NCBI GenBank assembly: GCA_950295325.1
Contig: OX485804.1
Location: forward strand, 6,388,001-6,452,000
Direction of reading: 5' to 3'
Source of the DNA: Polytrichum commune
Taxonomy: Eukaryota; Streptophyta; Polytrichopsida; Polytrichales; Polytrichaceae
DNA: 64,000 bases
Under the pieces are notes generated by a model. That model worked only from the letters and a program-made list of their open reading frames with translations, was not told the DNA's origin and did no database searches. Below are positions 22,549 through 42,954 of this stretch, piece by piece; position 1 is the stretch's first letter; every line of letters begins with the position of its first letter. The position numbers and the translations under genes were made by a program.

Positions 22549-25010
22549 GTGATAGATGAAATGTTTGCCCTAGCCTCAACATCCCACACTTTACCCTCCA
22601 TACTCAAGAATGTACCCAGGCAAAGACATCATGGCCACATTGCCACATCACCCACAATACAAATACACCCTTCTAAAGCCCAAACACACAACAACGTGGG
22701 AAACTACCAAACTGCTATATCACTTGAAAGATTAACATGGCTATAAGTAAGATACGCACTCGATAAACCCACGGAGAATCACACCCTCTCCCCACCTAAA
22801 CAAGACTTTGCCACAAAAACTCTCCTCATTAACCAATACATCAAACCAATCCCAAGATGCAAACCACCCACCACCCCTTCATCCATAATCACCACACATT
22901 TCCATCATCAATACTAGACAAACTCATGCAAACCTTCCAAATCACACACTCATACTTCTCCAGTCCACTCACATGTCCCATGCAATTACCACATTACCAC
23001 TCCTCATATGAAAGATATATAATCTTTGGCTCACTAGGCCTAGCATTCTCCACTTAGTGGAAAGGATGTGGGTACACCTACATAACAACCCTAGACCTAC
23101 TCCCAAAATTTATCAAATGAGCAAGACTAGCCACACACACCAATCACAACTTTAATACAATCATAACCATCACACACGATGATTGGACAAAAAATCCAAC
23201 CAACCCAATTCAACAACCACACGTAGCTCCTATACTTACCATCCCACCCCTCACTCTACAATATACCGAATTATTACCCTTCCCCACATACTACACCAAC
23301 AAAGAACCCCTACTCACCTCCATTGTACTACTCTCCCACACACCTACCACACCACAAATACGCACCTTCCTCCAAAACTCTCTACAACTCTCCTCCCCAC
23401 TTGCACCACCTACCCCGCCCCACACACTTCCCAAACAAACATAACATACATCAAAATTCCTAAAACATGGCACATAGCCCAACCCCCCTCCCTCCACCAC
23501 CATCACCAATTCGATTCACCAACACACACACACTCTTCACTTCCCTCCCACCAATTGTAACATCAATCCCCCCCCCCTTACGCTTCCCACTCGTCCAACC
23601 TACTATACAAACGGCTCATTCACACCACCAGATTGAGAAGGAAAATGCAACATTGTAGGAGTCAGAGCTTTTAATGAAGTGTTACAAATCAATATTGTTG
23701 TTCGCCTACCTGCATAACCCAATGTTCTCATAGCAGCCTTATACACAATGTTGATCATTGTAGAACACACCAAAAGGTTGGCAATGGATACATTCATATT
23801 CACCAATAACCTCAATGGCATGTATCTTCTCCTCAACCACATAAGAAACCCACCTTCCCAATTTCACCACCCAAATAAGCTCCTCATAACCCAAATAGTA
23901 AATACGCTAAAAACCTCTTGCCACAATATCACCATTTGCAAATTCAGAGCCCACACAAACAACATCCGATATGACGAGGTTGGTAAATTGGCCAAACAGA
24001 GAGCAAAACAACCTTGCATTGTAGCAACCCCTTTCTACTTCATCAACCACCATACACCATTTTGGCCACCTATCCCCTCAACATCCACGCAACATGACGG
24101 CATAGTCCACAACCTCAAAAACTACATAGAAAAAGAATACATAAGCTCATTCATCTCCCATGCAAAAAATACAATACCCTATATAGACAAATGGCTCTCC
24201 ACCACAAATATATACATGAAATGGTCAAATCTAGTATGGGATGCCACTTGGATTACCTATGCACAAGTAATGCAAACCCTCAAATTAAGATATGGTAGAT
24301 ACTTAGGGAACTACCGGAAAAAAACACATCCTCAAACAAGATACACCCCCAACATGTAGTATATGCACGACACACCAAAATGATACATGCCTCCACCTAC
24401 TATTAAGTTGCATTAATAAGCATATAAACAATCTAAGAACAAACAAACACAATAAAGTAGTACACGCACTAGCAAATACACTACTAGCCCATCCCACAAC
24501 CCGTTGCTTTACTCTAATCAAAGCCGGTAATATTAATGATTGCACACCCAACAACACCATACCCTCATGGCTACTCCCATGCACATGCTATCTACCAATA
24601 TGTTAATGCCCAGCTGGACTTAGATCCAATATATTATGCATCTTAGGAGCCCCAACTACAAATAAACCACCCTTCACACCCAACCCAAACCATAAAATAC
24701 AAATATGTGAATTCACATACTGCCACAATAGATTCCCGTAGAATCCACCAACCAAAAACTTGGTAAATACGCAATCCTCCACCCACTCCTATCCCAACTA
24801 GGGTGGATAGTATTACCACCCATTATAATCAGGGCAGGAATAAGAGGCACTACACACAAAACAACCATTAAAGTCCTCCAAGACCTACAAATCCCCAACT
24901 TCAAAATTCATAAACTAATGGAATGCTTCTCACAAATTGCTATGAAGTAACTAACACACATAATCCTAAACAAAAGGAAATTAATAAATAAACAACCCTG
25001 GTCTCACTTG
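22549..25010 (+). mobile_element. Decayed LINE copy (RNase H plus restriction-like endonuclease family)
   Basis: Plus-strand protein debris follows the order of the LINE at 41.4 kb. An RNase H piece at about 23748-24000 (DTFIFTNNLNGMYLLLNHI) aligns with HIFTDSLNSIYLINNHI. LKLRYGRYLGNYRK at about 24270 aligns with LKFRYAQYMGNHRK. Past a stop, NILCILGAP and CEFTYCHNRFP (24630-24740) align with DILCIIGAQ and IEFTYCHDRFP, and LNKRKLINKQP closes the frame near 25000. Several stops and frameshifts are present. Upstream, 22549-23700, is C-rich, G-poor coding-like sequence of the same style, probably the preceding part of the element. The 3' end and target duplication are not resolved. Confidence 0.7.
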
Positions 25011-25568
25011 ACCGAACACACTTACTAACACCAAAACCCAAAACTCAACATAAAACACATGCCCCTAACACAAACCACACGGTCCACCCATGAAAATAGG
25101 CACCAAGCTGCCCCCAGTCCCTTACCCACGCAAACATGGGAAGGAGACGGTGAACGGACATGACATATCACCGTTAAAAACAATGATGTTCATTTTTCTT
25201 TTCTTTGCCTCACCAATCGGAAACTTCCTCAAAATAATTAAATTGAGGTACATCACCGGTTTTATCACGATGTAGTGCTCATTTTTGCCTCCATGCAATA
25301 AGTTTGAATGTAATGAAAGTGACATGATCAATCAGAGAACACACTAGATAAACTAGAGGAGTCGAGACCCAAGATTCAAAAAGCTGTTTTTTCTTGGTAA
25401 ATTCAAAACGTCCTAGTTCATCTCATTACCTTCGTGAGTATTTGTATTTGACTAACTAATCAAAAAAAACCTCACAAACACCATTTCTTTTGCACTTTCA
25501 AACTTAACAACAATTACAGTACATAAGAAATATGATACTTTCCTTTTCGCCCTTCCTATTACAAGTAT

Positions 25569-25602
25569 TGTATTGTAGCGACCCACGTCCAAATCGCTAC
25601 AA
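25569..25602. repeat. Perfect 10-bp hairpin
   Basis: ATTGTAGCGA is followed after 12 bases by its exact inverse TCGCTACAAT. No terminator or RNA-gene context is evident. Confidence 0.6.
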
Positions 25603-25644
25603 TCCATTGCTACCCTCAACATGGACACTCAATTCCACTCTTCT

Positions 25645-26085
25645 GGTCTAGAGTAGACAGACCTATTTCCGTTAACTTAAGCAATTTTGCTTCAGTGCAG
25701 TACATGTGTTATATTGGGATGATTTTTCACAGGTCTGAAAATTGACATCACAACATTCAACAAAAGAATCACAATTTATGTTCAAGTTTTAAAATTTTGT
25801 AAATTTTCAAAGCCAAGATCCTCTCCCAGCATAGGTTGACCCATTTCCGATAACTAGAATACAAACACCTGAGTAGAAGTAGTGCCCATTGTAAAGAACC
25901 CAAATCCGTGCCCTTTTAACTTAATTTTTTTCCGTTACACCAAATGTGACGACTACACGGGTGATTCTTCATGACTTTTTGCATCACACTAGAAAATGAT
26001 GGCTGCATGTGTGGAACTTCTCGACTTTAGAGGATTTGTTGGATTGGGGGGTTTATCGGAAATGGGCCTGTCTATTCTATATCAT
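25645..26085. mobile_element. Possible small TIR element
   Basis: AGAGTAGACAGACCTATTTCCG near 25650 recurs inverted near 26060-26080 as CGGAAATGGGCCTGTCTATTCT. A third related direct segment (GACCCATTTCCGATAAC) lies near 25838. No coding sequence and no clear target duplication. Confidence 0.3.
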
Positions 26086-26089
26086 AAGT

Positions 26090-27256
26090 CACATCTCGTT
26101 GAATTTTCCAATATCTGGTTTTGGAAAATTCAAAATTAAGTAGGTTTTGAGAGTTTAATTTAAACGGCTTTAGACAACTCAAATTAAGAAGCTTACCTTT
26201 TATCAGATACAGAGATAAGTGGAACACATATAGCGGAATTGTTGTACATACCACCGTTTTGGAGGGCACAATTGACAGACACACTGAAGCCAACTACTAA
26301 CACCACCACCACAATCAACACATACACTAAATAACTCTAGGCTGTTAGAAACCTAGAGAATTCCAATGAAAACTGTAATGGAGACTGAAAGGATTCCATT
26401 TCTACAGAAATACGGAATTTCTTACTCTACACGGTTCCCTGTGAACATATTCAATGACATAGTTAGTCAAGCACATCAGGGTATTTGAAAGATTGATCAA
26501 AATGTTGTTGGCAAAGCCATCCTTGAAAATGAATCTAGGGACACCTAGCATCAGGTAAACCTAAGAGTATGCTGGAAAAATCTCAGACAAGTCCTCAACT
26601 ACTCATGGTCATGTTAAGACAGGTTTTCAATTTAGTTAATGTGAAGTATTAATTCCTGCACCCCAGGCCGAAAGTAACCAAATCACTACTGTACCTATAA
26701 AGAGATTCACAACGCTATCAAGAGCATCACCGTTGGGCCTGCGTTTTGGAAGATCTGCAGCCTAACATATCTTATGTACATATAAAAACTGATATTAGTC
26801 ATCATATCATTGCATGCATAGTGAGTACAACAACACAGCTTTATTTGGTCAAAAACCTAGATATTTCCACTGTGCCTTGGGTGCTCTGCACAACTGAATG
26901 ACTCATGTGAGTTCCTGAACTATGAATGTAAGGGCGTGAATCACTCCGCTCCTCCATCAAGAAACTCACCAATTCTCTCAACATTTGATCTATCTACTCG
27001 AACAAATCAGAGCACTGCTGACTGCCAATTGCTGTTGACAGAATTGAGCAATATTAGAATACAAGCGTTTCCTGAATACTATCTTTGACATACCTATATG
27101 AGCTGTTAGTTTAGGGGATGGTTATCCCTCCAAACAAGCTGTGCTAAAGTAAGGTAAGTGGAGCAAAATTTAACATGGACGCTTTGGGCCAAGGAGTATA
27201 GCCAAAAAAAAAGGTGGTGGATCAAGTACCCCAACGTCTTCAAAACCAATGGTGTG
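26090..27256. other. 3' flank of the PI4K gene, no recognised gene
   Basis: Downstream of the kinase stop codon no further conserved coding segment, RNA gene or strong AATAAA signal was seen. Part of it must be the 3' untranslated region. Confidence 0.3.
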
Positions 27257-35553
<8,297 letters not shown>

Positions 35554-36756
35554 CTGATTTCTCTTCAGGACAATCCTACCTTATGCTATTCCAGTCTGTC
35601 TTTTAGCACTTAATATGCCAATACTAATGAAGGGGGTCCCTCTTCTAATCCACTGTCAGTGGCTAACCATATATCATGCATTATGCTCCAAATCCAAATA
35701 ACCTCTTCGCTACTCCATATTTTCATCAGAAGTTTCCACCATCTGTTATCATCCTGTGAGCGTCTGTGACACATGGTATTGCACTGGACCCCCACCAACT
35801 TGAAAACCATCTGTCACCATCGCCACTCACCATTCTCCTGCACATTCTCCACATAATACCAGACCCCTAAGTTCCACGCAACAGATACTTTACTTCCATC
35901 CTTTTGCCTTGTCAACCATTCCTTTCGTAAAAAGGCATGCTAAAGTTGACATTTCAAAAGATTCCTTTGAGAAACAACTGACTGATACAGTGGTGTTTGG
36001 CTCGGAATTAAACGGGTGTCACTAGGACAATGCCAAAGAGAAGCAAACCCTTGTTCACAGACCCTCACATTCCATCTCCCCAAATGCCTGCATCACACAA
36101 GTATTTATGGTTGAGATCGAAGTACGTCTCATTGCACCCCGTTGCCATGGTAGTCTACTCTACAGAAACCCCTTTGAGCACACATATAGTCAGAGCTTCT
36201 TCATAATTCACCATGTGCTAGCCATGTGTCAATGGTGGAAATCCAATACCTAGACGGATCCCAAAACCTGAAAGAGAAAAGGTTAATAAAATCCCAACAA
36301 ATGGGAACTATCAGACATGATGAACGCGGGATAATCAATGTTGACAACAATTTCGAGCTCACAAACCCTACCCATCTGCACAGAAGAAACCGATAGCCTC
36401 TGATTGCAGGATACTACACAAGTGGAACGTTTTCCTACAAACATACACGTTCGTTCAACCTAAAATTTTATATTCGAGTAGCAATCCAGAGAGATTTACC
36501 TGCTCCCCAAGACTTTAGTAATAGAACAGAATAATAGGACCATGTCCCTCTCTCTCTCTCTTCTCTCTCATAGGCTTCGAAGTAGAAGTAGAGTTGTCTT
36601 GAGATTGATGTTTCAAGCTAACTGGATCCCTGGTTGATCCTCTCAAGGTATCTAAATGCCTGTTCCTAATTTACCACTTCGTGAGCTGTTACAAAGCGCA
36701 ATGAATAAATTCTCAAACATTCATTCGCACTACTCTGAAGCGCGTCCTGACATACC
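35554..36756 (-). other. PI4KB: Possible 5'-UTR intron of the PI4K gene
   Basis: A good donor, AACTG|GTATGTC, lies at 36756/36755, and an acceptor-like AAATCAG lies directly before the start ATG at 35553. The interval is AT-richer than the DNA upstream and lacks conserved coding sequence. The pyrimidine tract before the acceptor is weak, so this is a suggestion only. A CT-microsatellite lies near 36550-36568. Confidence 0.35.
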
Positions 36757-38215
36757 AGTTCCACCACAGACTTGTTCACTCTTGTAATCCCGCTGAGGAG
36801 TGCAGCAGCAGCTTCCATAAACCCGTTTGTAGTGGACAATCCCTCGCCAGCACACCATCAAGATTCGCCCCGGAGGCTCCCGAAGTTCGAAACTCCAGAT
36901 CAGCCACCCCTGCCCTACGCACACGTGTCCCGAAGGTCTTCCCTCGCTAATTTTTCACACTCCCCTTTCTTCCTTCCTTCCTCCCTCAACGAGGAATGTA
37001 AAATCCACCTCTTGCGCACGCACGGATCTTCTCATCACACGACACATCCCTGTGCCACACACACAATCAACATACAGCTCGCTCCTTCCAATTAAATTTG
37101 AAAATGCTGCACATCATACACTCTCCCTTCCCCCTACCCTACCCTACCCTAATCCGACCTCTCCCCGCAATTGCGACTAGATCTACATCGAGCGATCACA
37201 CCCGACCTCCACAAACTCAAGCTCCTCCTCCATCCGTGCCTTGAGGCCACCCCACCCCACCCCAACCCGCCAGCCGGTCAGCCGGTCGGTGACTCGGTGA
37301 CCAAATCCCTCACACTCCGCGTCTCAAATTTCCAACCCGCAACCGCAAACCTCCCCCTCTCAATTCAAGAAATGGCCGCAGATCACGATGCCACATGCCT
37401 CCTTAGGACGAAACGAAACCTCTGCTCCCCTCAAACAACTCCCAACGAAAAACTCCCCCCCCCCCTTCCTCCTGCTGCTCCTGCTGGCCGTCGCGGCCCG
37501 CTCCGTCCCCCGCCCGCCAGCCACCTCCCCCTCCCTCCCTGCCTCCCTGTCGCTGCGTGTCGTATAGGAATTTATGTCGTTGGCCTGCGTTGCGGGTGCG
37601 GGGATGGCGCTGCGGCAGGGCAGACGGAGGCGAGCAAGACGACGAGCTCGTGAGCATGGGAAGCAGGTTGGATAGGTGGCCTTCGTTGGTTCGTATGTAT
37701 GTATGTATGTGTAAGTTAATAATAATAAGTGTGAGGAGGAGTCGGGGCGCCTTGCCTTGCCTTGCTCTGCTCGGCTCGCCTCTGCGCTATGTTTTATGTT
37801 TCCAGATGAAAGAGAGAGGAATAGCTTAGCGGAACGCCAGGCAAGCACTCCCAGGCAGCCAGGCCAGGCAAGGAAGCAAGCACGCAAGGGCGGGCGGGCA
37901 GGCAGGCAGGCTGGGCGAGCGCAGGAGAGAAGAGGAGAGGCGAGGCGAGCGCGACGGACGGAGCGACGGACCGACGGACGGACGGGTCACGGGCAGCTCT
38001 GCAACCCCCCACCACTGCCACTCTTGAGCGGACACGGACCGCCCGGGCCGGTCTCCGCCTGCCCCCGTCCCCCTCCTAAGTTACACCACCCTCTCCTGTG
38101 TTCAATTTCCATGCTTGGATGGATAGGGGGGTGGGTGGGTGGATGGATGAATGGGTGGGCGGGTGGGTGGATGAATGGATGGATGGATGGATGGCAGTTT
38201 GAGAGTTCTTCCCAA
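36757..38215 (-). promoter_or_regulatory. PI4KB: GC-rich leader/promoter region upstream of PI4K
   Basis: GC content rises sharply and the sequence is low complexity: an 11-base C run at 37455-37465, CCCTA repeats at 37136-37151, TATG repeats near 37695, GGCA/GGCG repeats near 37900 and GGAT repeats near 38120-38195. No TATA box could be placed. This is typical of a housekeeping-gene promoter and non-coding first exon. The long frames on both strands are compositional (Arg/Pro/Ala-rich) and not called as genes. Confidence 0.45.
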
Positions 38216-38219
38216 TAGT

Positions 38220-39196
38220 TTCTCATGCCTCGATCACATCAAACTTTTCGTCTAGTTGGTTCCAACCATGTAATTGTTGGGGATTATGTTCAAAAATAGA
38301 TGTTGGCCCACCGCTTTCCACACTATTACAACCGGAGATGCTAACGGATGGTGTTTGAACTGGTTGGTGTGATCAACCCCTCAGTCATTCTCATGCGGCC
38401 TTCAGTTCCACATTAGGTCGATTCGCACAAGAAACTGAGGGCCCGTGACCTCTCTTTGGTCACTTCAAGCACTCTTATTGGTGGAAAAGGTGGAGCCAGT
38501 CCAAGTTCAGTTCACACTATGCGTGAGGGGCCAACGAAGTAAGTGAATCCAAGATGGATGTAAATTCTACATGCATTCACACATGGCACCGAACGGATCG
38601 TGTTTCATGGTCACTTGGATTATTTTCAAACACCGTTTCTTGGAGGTAGGCCTAACACAAAACCCGGAGACCATGGCACTCTCAATGCTCACAGTTTGTT
38701 AATTTATTGTATTTGTATTATGTATGAGGAGTCCGCGTGAATAGAGATTCGTTGAAATAGCATTTGGTTGAGGGTCCAGCCGCATATGACTTCACACTAC
38801 ACTTGAGGGTCCGTGACCACACTACATGATTTAGGAAGTGTCATGGGAGGGCCACTTCTTTTGGGCTCTCATAACTCACAGTCACGGTTCTTGGCTTGTT
38901 GTGACGCGGCCCTAACTATAGCATATTTTGGAATATTATCTCTCTCAAATCTAGGGCTAATATAAGTTTTGAAGTGAGTAAATGCTTATGAGAACTTCCA
39001 CAAATGGGGAAAGCCAACCGCTAGTTACAAATGAACCGGTTGAGTTTGAGAAATAATCGGTTGAAGCTCAAGACCACTTTAGAGGAATTTGTGGAATATA
39101 CCTCGAATTATAAAGGGAAAAAAAACCCGAAATATGTCAACATATGACCGGTTGGACTTGGAAACACTAGGTTATTGACCGATTATGTCCAAAAAC
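38220..39196. other. Interval without recognised gene; includes repeat A copy 4
   Basis: The part at 39010-39180 matches repeat A near 5545-5660 (GAACCGGTTGAGTTTGA, GTGGAATATACCTC, ATGTCAACAT). The rest shows no gene. Confidence 0.35.
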
Positions 39197-40580
39197 CTCC
39201 CTGGATACTAGAGGATTTTTTCCCTTTAAAGGGAAGTTGTGAGGGTTCCATATGCATGCCCCTTCCACATTAATGTGTCGGATTTCGGAATGTCAATCAT
39301 TAAGTGAAGCTTGTGTTGATATGGTCTATAAAGTGATGGTGTGGTTGACGTAGTGGATTTCGGAATGTTATCCCTCGAGTCCTGGGCTGATATGGGTTAT
39401 AAAGTAATGTCGATGAGGATATTTTTTTTTCCTTCAAAGGGAAGTTGTGAGGCTTCCGTATGCATGCCTTCCTCATTTATGTAGAAGAATTTTGAAATGT
39501 CATCCACTAAGTCATTTCTTGGGTTAATATGAGTTACATATTGATGTTGTGCACCGTTTATGGTATTTAGTGTCATGTACGTCATTTGCAAAGGGCCTAA
39601 ACTAGATGCCTAGAGGTCTCAAGTGTTGCATCCGCTGATTGCCAGTATGATTCCATTCGTCAACATAAGTCACTCTTTTAAGCGAAAAAACATGTATATT
39701 ATGAAGTTAAGAGGAGCGCATTGGGATACGTAAGATGATAGTCCAACGTTTTAATATACAAGGGGAAGATCTTTTTTGAGCGTACTAATGGCAAGTGTTA
39801 AGTATTTACACTTTAGTATGCAAGAGGAAGATATTCTTGAGCATAGTAATGACAAATGTCATTGGTGTACACTTTAGTCAACTTGTAGACCATTGTGTGA
39901 CATAGGCATACACCTCATGACATTGTTGAACATACTCATGCCGAGATACAAGTAAGCACGTTTGAACGCCAAGTGTCATGGGGTGACAATTATGATGATG
40001 TTGTTCCTCATCAATGTAACCTAACATACACTTCAAAATAGAGTAAGTGACATCATTATGCATGTGACACTAAATACCATAAATGGTGTAGTTCGAGGAT
40101 GTTGTTCAACGAGAAGTAAGTCGGAGAGTCGAGGAGAGGAGGTGCACTTGGAAGGGAAGGGATTGGGAGGAAGAGGGTAAAGGGTATATGGGTCTTAAAT
40201 GGTCATTTTTTTATGTTTACTATGAAATTGTTTGGGTGGATGGCAGTTTCTTCCCAACGATTTATTGTCATATACATGCAACCTTCCGTTCCATTAGCAT
40301 ATTTCAAAATATTATTGCTCGAGTCTCAGGCTTATATGAGTTATAAAGGAATGCTATGAGGATTCTTTTTCCTTTCAAAGGGAAGTTGTGAGGGTTCCAT
40401 ATGCATGCCTTCCACATTATTGTAGTAGATTTCGGAATATGATCCCCTAAGTCACATGCTAGCAATACAAGTTGTAAAGCAATTATAACGAGGATTTTTC
40501 CTTCGAAGGGGAAGTTGTGGGGGATCCATATGCATGCCTTCCACATTACTTACTGTAGCGGATTGCAAAAATCTATCCCT
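39197..40580. repeat. Degenerate repeat array, interrupted
   Basis: At least four units begin with a version of CCTTTCAAAGGGAAGTTGTG, then CCATATGCATGCCTTCCACAT and GGATTTCGGAATGT (near 39221, 39431, 40368 and 40499). Each is followed by a segment resembling TGATATGAGTTATAAAG. Units are 115-210 bases and diverged. The array is split by the inverted-repeat element at 39551-40097. Confidence 0.6.
39551..40097. mobile_element. TIR element inserted in the repeat array
   Basis: TTTATGGTATTTAGTGTCA near 39556 recurs inverted near 40064-40086 (GTGACACTAAATACCATAAA). The 8-mer GATGTTGT flanks both sides (39543-39550 and 40098-40105), as expected of an hAT-type 8-bp duplication, although the outermost bases of the two ends do not pair well. 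There is no coding frame. Confidence 0.4.
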
Positions 40581-40589
40581 CGAGTCCAT

Positions 40590-41363
40590 AACATTACTCA
40601 ACTTAACCATGGCGTTTTGTTGGCCGTGACTGAGATTCTCAAATAGTTGGTGAGTTTAGTTTAGTCAACTAAATGATTTAAACAATTTGGCGAATGCTTA
40701 TGTATGCGTCTTTATGGTCATTTTAACCAATGTCTAGTCAATTTAACAATCCGTGTATTCTAAAGTTTTCTTGTAAGTAGGTGGGTTGCATGAAATATTT
40801 GAATTCTAATGATGTAGATGTTCAAATATATTCAAAGAACACTTGTAGTTTAAAGAATTTGAACCAACCAAAGGAAGGGGGGGGGGGAGTTGACATATGA
40901 ACAACTCCATACTTACTTTCTATGTAACTCATAGTCCAAACTCGTGGAAATGTCATGCCTCGTGAACATGGATGCATACACAAATCATATGCCCAATATA
41001 CATCCAATACCGTCGAGGGCAAGTTTTTATTTCATCTTCGTTAGAGTGGCACTAACATTGGCAAGTCATATTATTTGGAGTGGTTTCAGTGAACCAAGTA
41101 TCACGTGATTCCCTCTCTAGTTGCCACAAAATAATCGTAGTCACTTGGTGTGAGTCGCACTAAATCATCACTTAGTGTAATGTGGGATTGTAGTTTCCAC
41201 TTGTTATTCCAGTGAGTCTTGTCCAATGTAGCAATATATACGACAACTTTTGAGGAGGAAAAATATGTCAAAACAAAAAACCCTCCACAACATTGGTTTG
41301 TTCAATTTAATGTGAACCACACTATTCATCATCAACTTACAACAAAGAGCATTAGATTAGTTG
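40590..41363. other. Interval without recognised gene
   Basis: AT-rich, with an 11-base G run at 40877-40887. Nothing recognised. Confidence 0.3.
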
Positions 41364-41373
41364 TCATGGACCA

Positions 41374-42954
41374 TTACCCACCCATGCACACTATAACGTT
41401 AAATTCTCCAACAAATGGCAAAACACCCCCCACGTAATAATCCCCCCCTCCCCCAACACCACCACCACACCCCTACCCCTCACATATCACCACATCCACC
41501 CCCTTAAATACGACCCGCAAGCGTGCATATACACATATGGATCATTCATCCCACCATCCAAAAACTCCGAGGGACAAATAGTGGGCAATACCGCAGGCTC
41601 GGGAGTATATAGCCCCAACAACAACACCCAAATATCCGAAAGATTACCCGGATACCAAAACATCTTAAGAGCCGAACTAAATGCAATTCTCATAGCCATC
41701 AAAACCATACAAACCACCCAAAGAGACACCCATATATTTACAGACAGCCTCAATAGCATATACTTAATTAATAACCATATACAACACCCAACATCCCAAC
41801 ACCACCACCCGGACAAACTTCTTATCGCAGCCATTATCAACCAAATATATTGGACCCCACACATGGTCCACATACATAAGGTACGAGCGCACACATGCAT
41901 TAGTGGCAATGAAATAGCAGATACACTAGCAAATATGGGAACACTTAAAGACAAACCCGACACCACACCACGGATACACATAGCCCGCACAACCCCATAT
42001 TGGTTAGCAAGTTGCCCAACTGGCACACACGACAGAGCAATCCGAAACCTTCGCACATTTATAACTAAAGAGCACGAAAACCGTGAATGCGCACTAGCCA
42101 TCCAAAAATACCCTTACGTCGACAAATGGATATCAAATAAACAAATCAACCAAAAACTTTCCAACCACTTTTGGAAAAGCAAACAGGTCCCTGACACACA
42201 AATTACCCAAACTCTAAAATTTAGATATGCACAATATATGGGCAACCATAGAAAACATATATTCTGGCCCCTCCAATTCCAGAACCCTAACTGCACATTA
42301 TGCCAAAGAAATGACAGAGACACATGGCCCCACCTACTATCCACATGTGAACACCCGTACTTAAAAGGACTAAGAATTGCAAGACACAACAAGGCAATCC
42401 ACCTGATCACCCGAACACTACAAGCCAACAACAACACAAGGTTTTTTACATTGGTCAATGCGGGTAACCACAACAATCAACCGCAAGATCACACAGTACC
42501 AGACTGGCTCTTAGCATGCACATGCTCACAAACGAAATGCCAATGCCCAACCCAGCTAAAACCCGACATACTATGCATTATAGGAGCCCAAAACCAATCA
42601 CCCACCCCCATCCTACCCTCTCCCAACCACACAATCCAATTTATTGAGTTCACATACTGCCATGACAGATTCCCGGACGGAGCCCTCACCCACAAACACA
42701 CCAAATACGATCCACTAATCAACAACATACAAAACATCGGCTGGAAAGTCAACCCCCTAATTACCATCACAGCCGGAGTAAGAGGAGCTATACACGAACA
42801 TTCCATAGAAAAACTAATCAAACTTAAAATCCCAAAGCACAACATTAAATCCCTCATGAAGAAAATACACGAAAACGCCATTAAATACCTCACATACCTA
42901 GTTCTAAACAAAAGAAAACTTGATAACAAACAAACCCCGGTCCCCCCACCCTAA
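41374..42954 (+). CDS. LINE C-terminal polyprotein: RNase H, CCHC knuckle, restriction-like endonuclease
   Basis: Open for 526 codons from the truncation point to TAA; there is no native start. The RNase H domain has IYTYGS at about 41530, where the first catalytic Asp is replaced by Tyr (codon 41536-41538), then Glu in RAEL (41674), Asp in FTDSL (41743), His and Asp in VRAH and NEIAD (41890, 41920). A knuckle CX2CX9HX4C lies at 42292-42348, followed by RIARHNKAIHL. The PD-(D/E)XK core is KPDIL (42559), IEFTY (Glu 42646) and Lys in HKHTKY (42694/42703), then GW and TAGVRGAIH. This order (RNase H, CCHC, RHN, PD...E...K) matches restriction-like-endonuclease LINEs, and RNase H plus that endonuclease is known from Dualen. 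The reverse transcriptase is missing, so this copy cannot move by itself. Confidence 0.8.
   Translation, partial: LPTHAHYNVKFSNKWQNTPHVIIPPSPNTTTTPLPLTYHHIHPLKYDPQACIYTYGSFIPPSKNSEGQIVGNTAGSGVYSPNNNTQISERLPGYQNILRAELNAILIAIKTIQTTQRDTHIFTDSLNSIYLINNHIQHPTSQHHHPDKLLIAAIINQIYWTPHMVHIHKVRAHTCISGNEIADTLANMGTLKDKPDTTPRIHIARTTPYWLASCPTGTHDRAIRNLRTFITKEHENRECALAIQKYPYVDKWISNKQINQKLSNHFWKSKQVPDTQITQTLKFRYAQYMGNHRKHIFWPLQFQNPNCTLCQRNDRDTWPHLLSTCEHPYLKGLRIARHNKAIHLITRTLQANNNTRFFTLVNAGNHNNQPQDHTVPDWLLACTCSQTKCQCPTQLKPDILCIIGAQNQSPTPILPSPNHTIQFIEFTYCHDRFPDGALTHKHTKYDPLINNIQNIGWKVNPLITITAGVRGAIHEHSIEKLIKLKIPKHNIKSLMKKIHENAIKYLTYLVLNKRKLDNKQTPVPPP

Noticed and set aside
23183-23560. 125-codon Thr/His/Pro-rich frame
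   Set aside because: Composition follows from the C-rich, G-poor coding strand of the decayed LINE. It is treated as part of that element rather than a gene.
37136-37151. CCCTA repeats, possible interstitial telomere
   Set aside because: Only about three units, and not the plant telomere unit CCCTAAA.
37171-38218. Frames of 150-175 codons on both strands upstream of PI4K
   Set aside because: Arg/Pro/Ala/Gly-rich products of simple repeats and high GC. They have no conserved domain and overlap one another on both strands.
41487-42929. Minus-strand frames of 120-204 codons
   Set aside because: Antisense shadows of the LINE coding frame.
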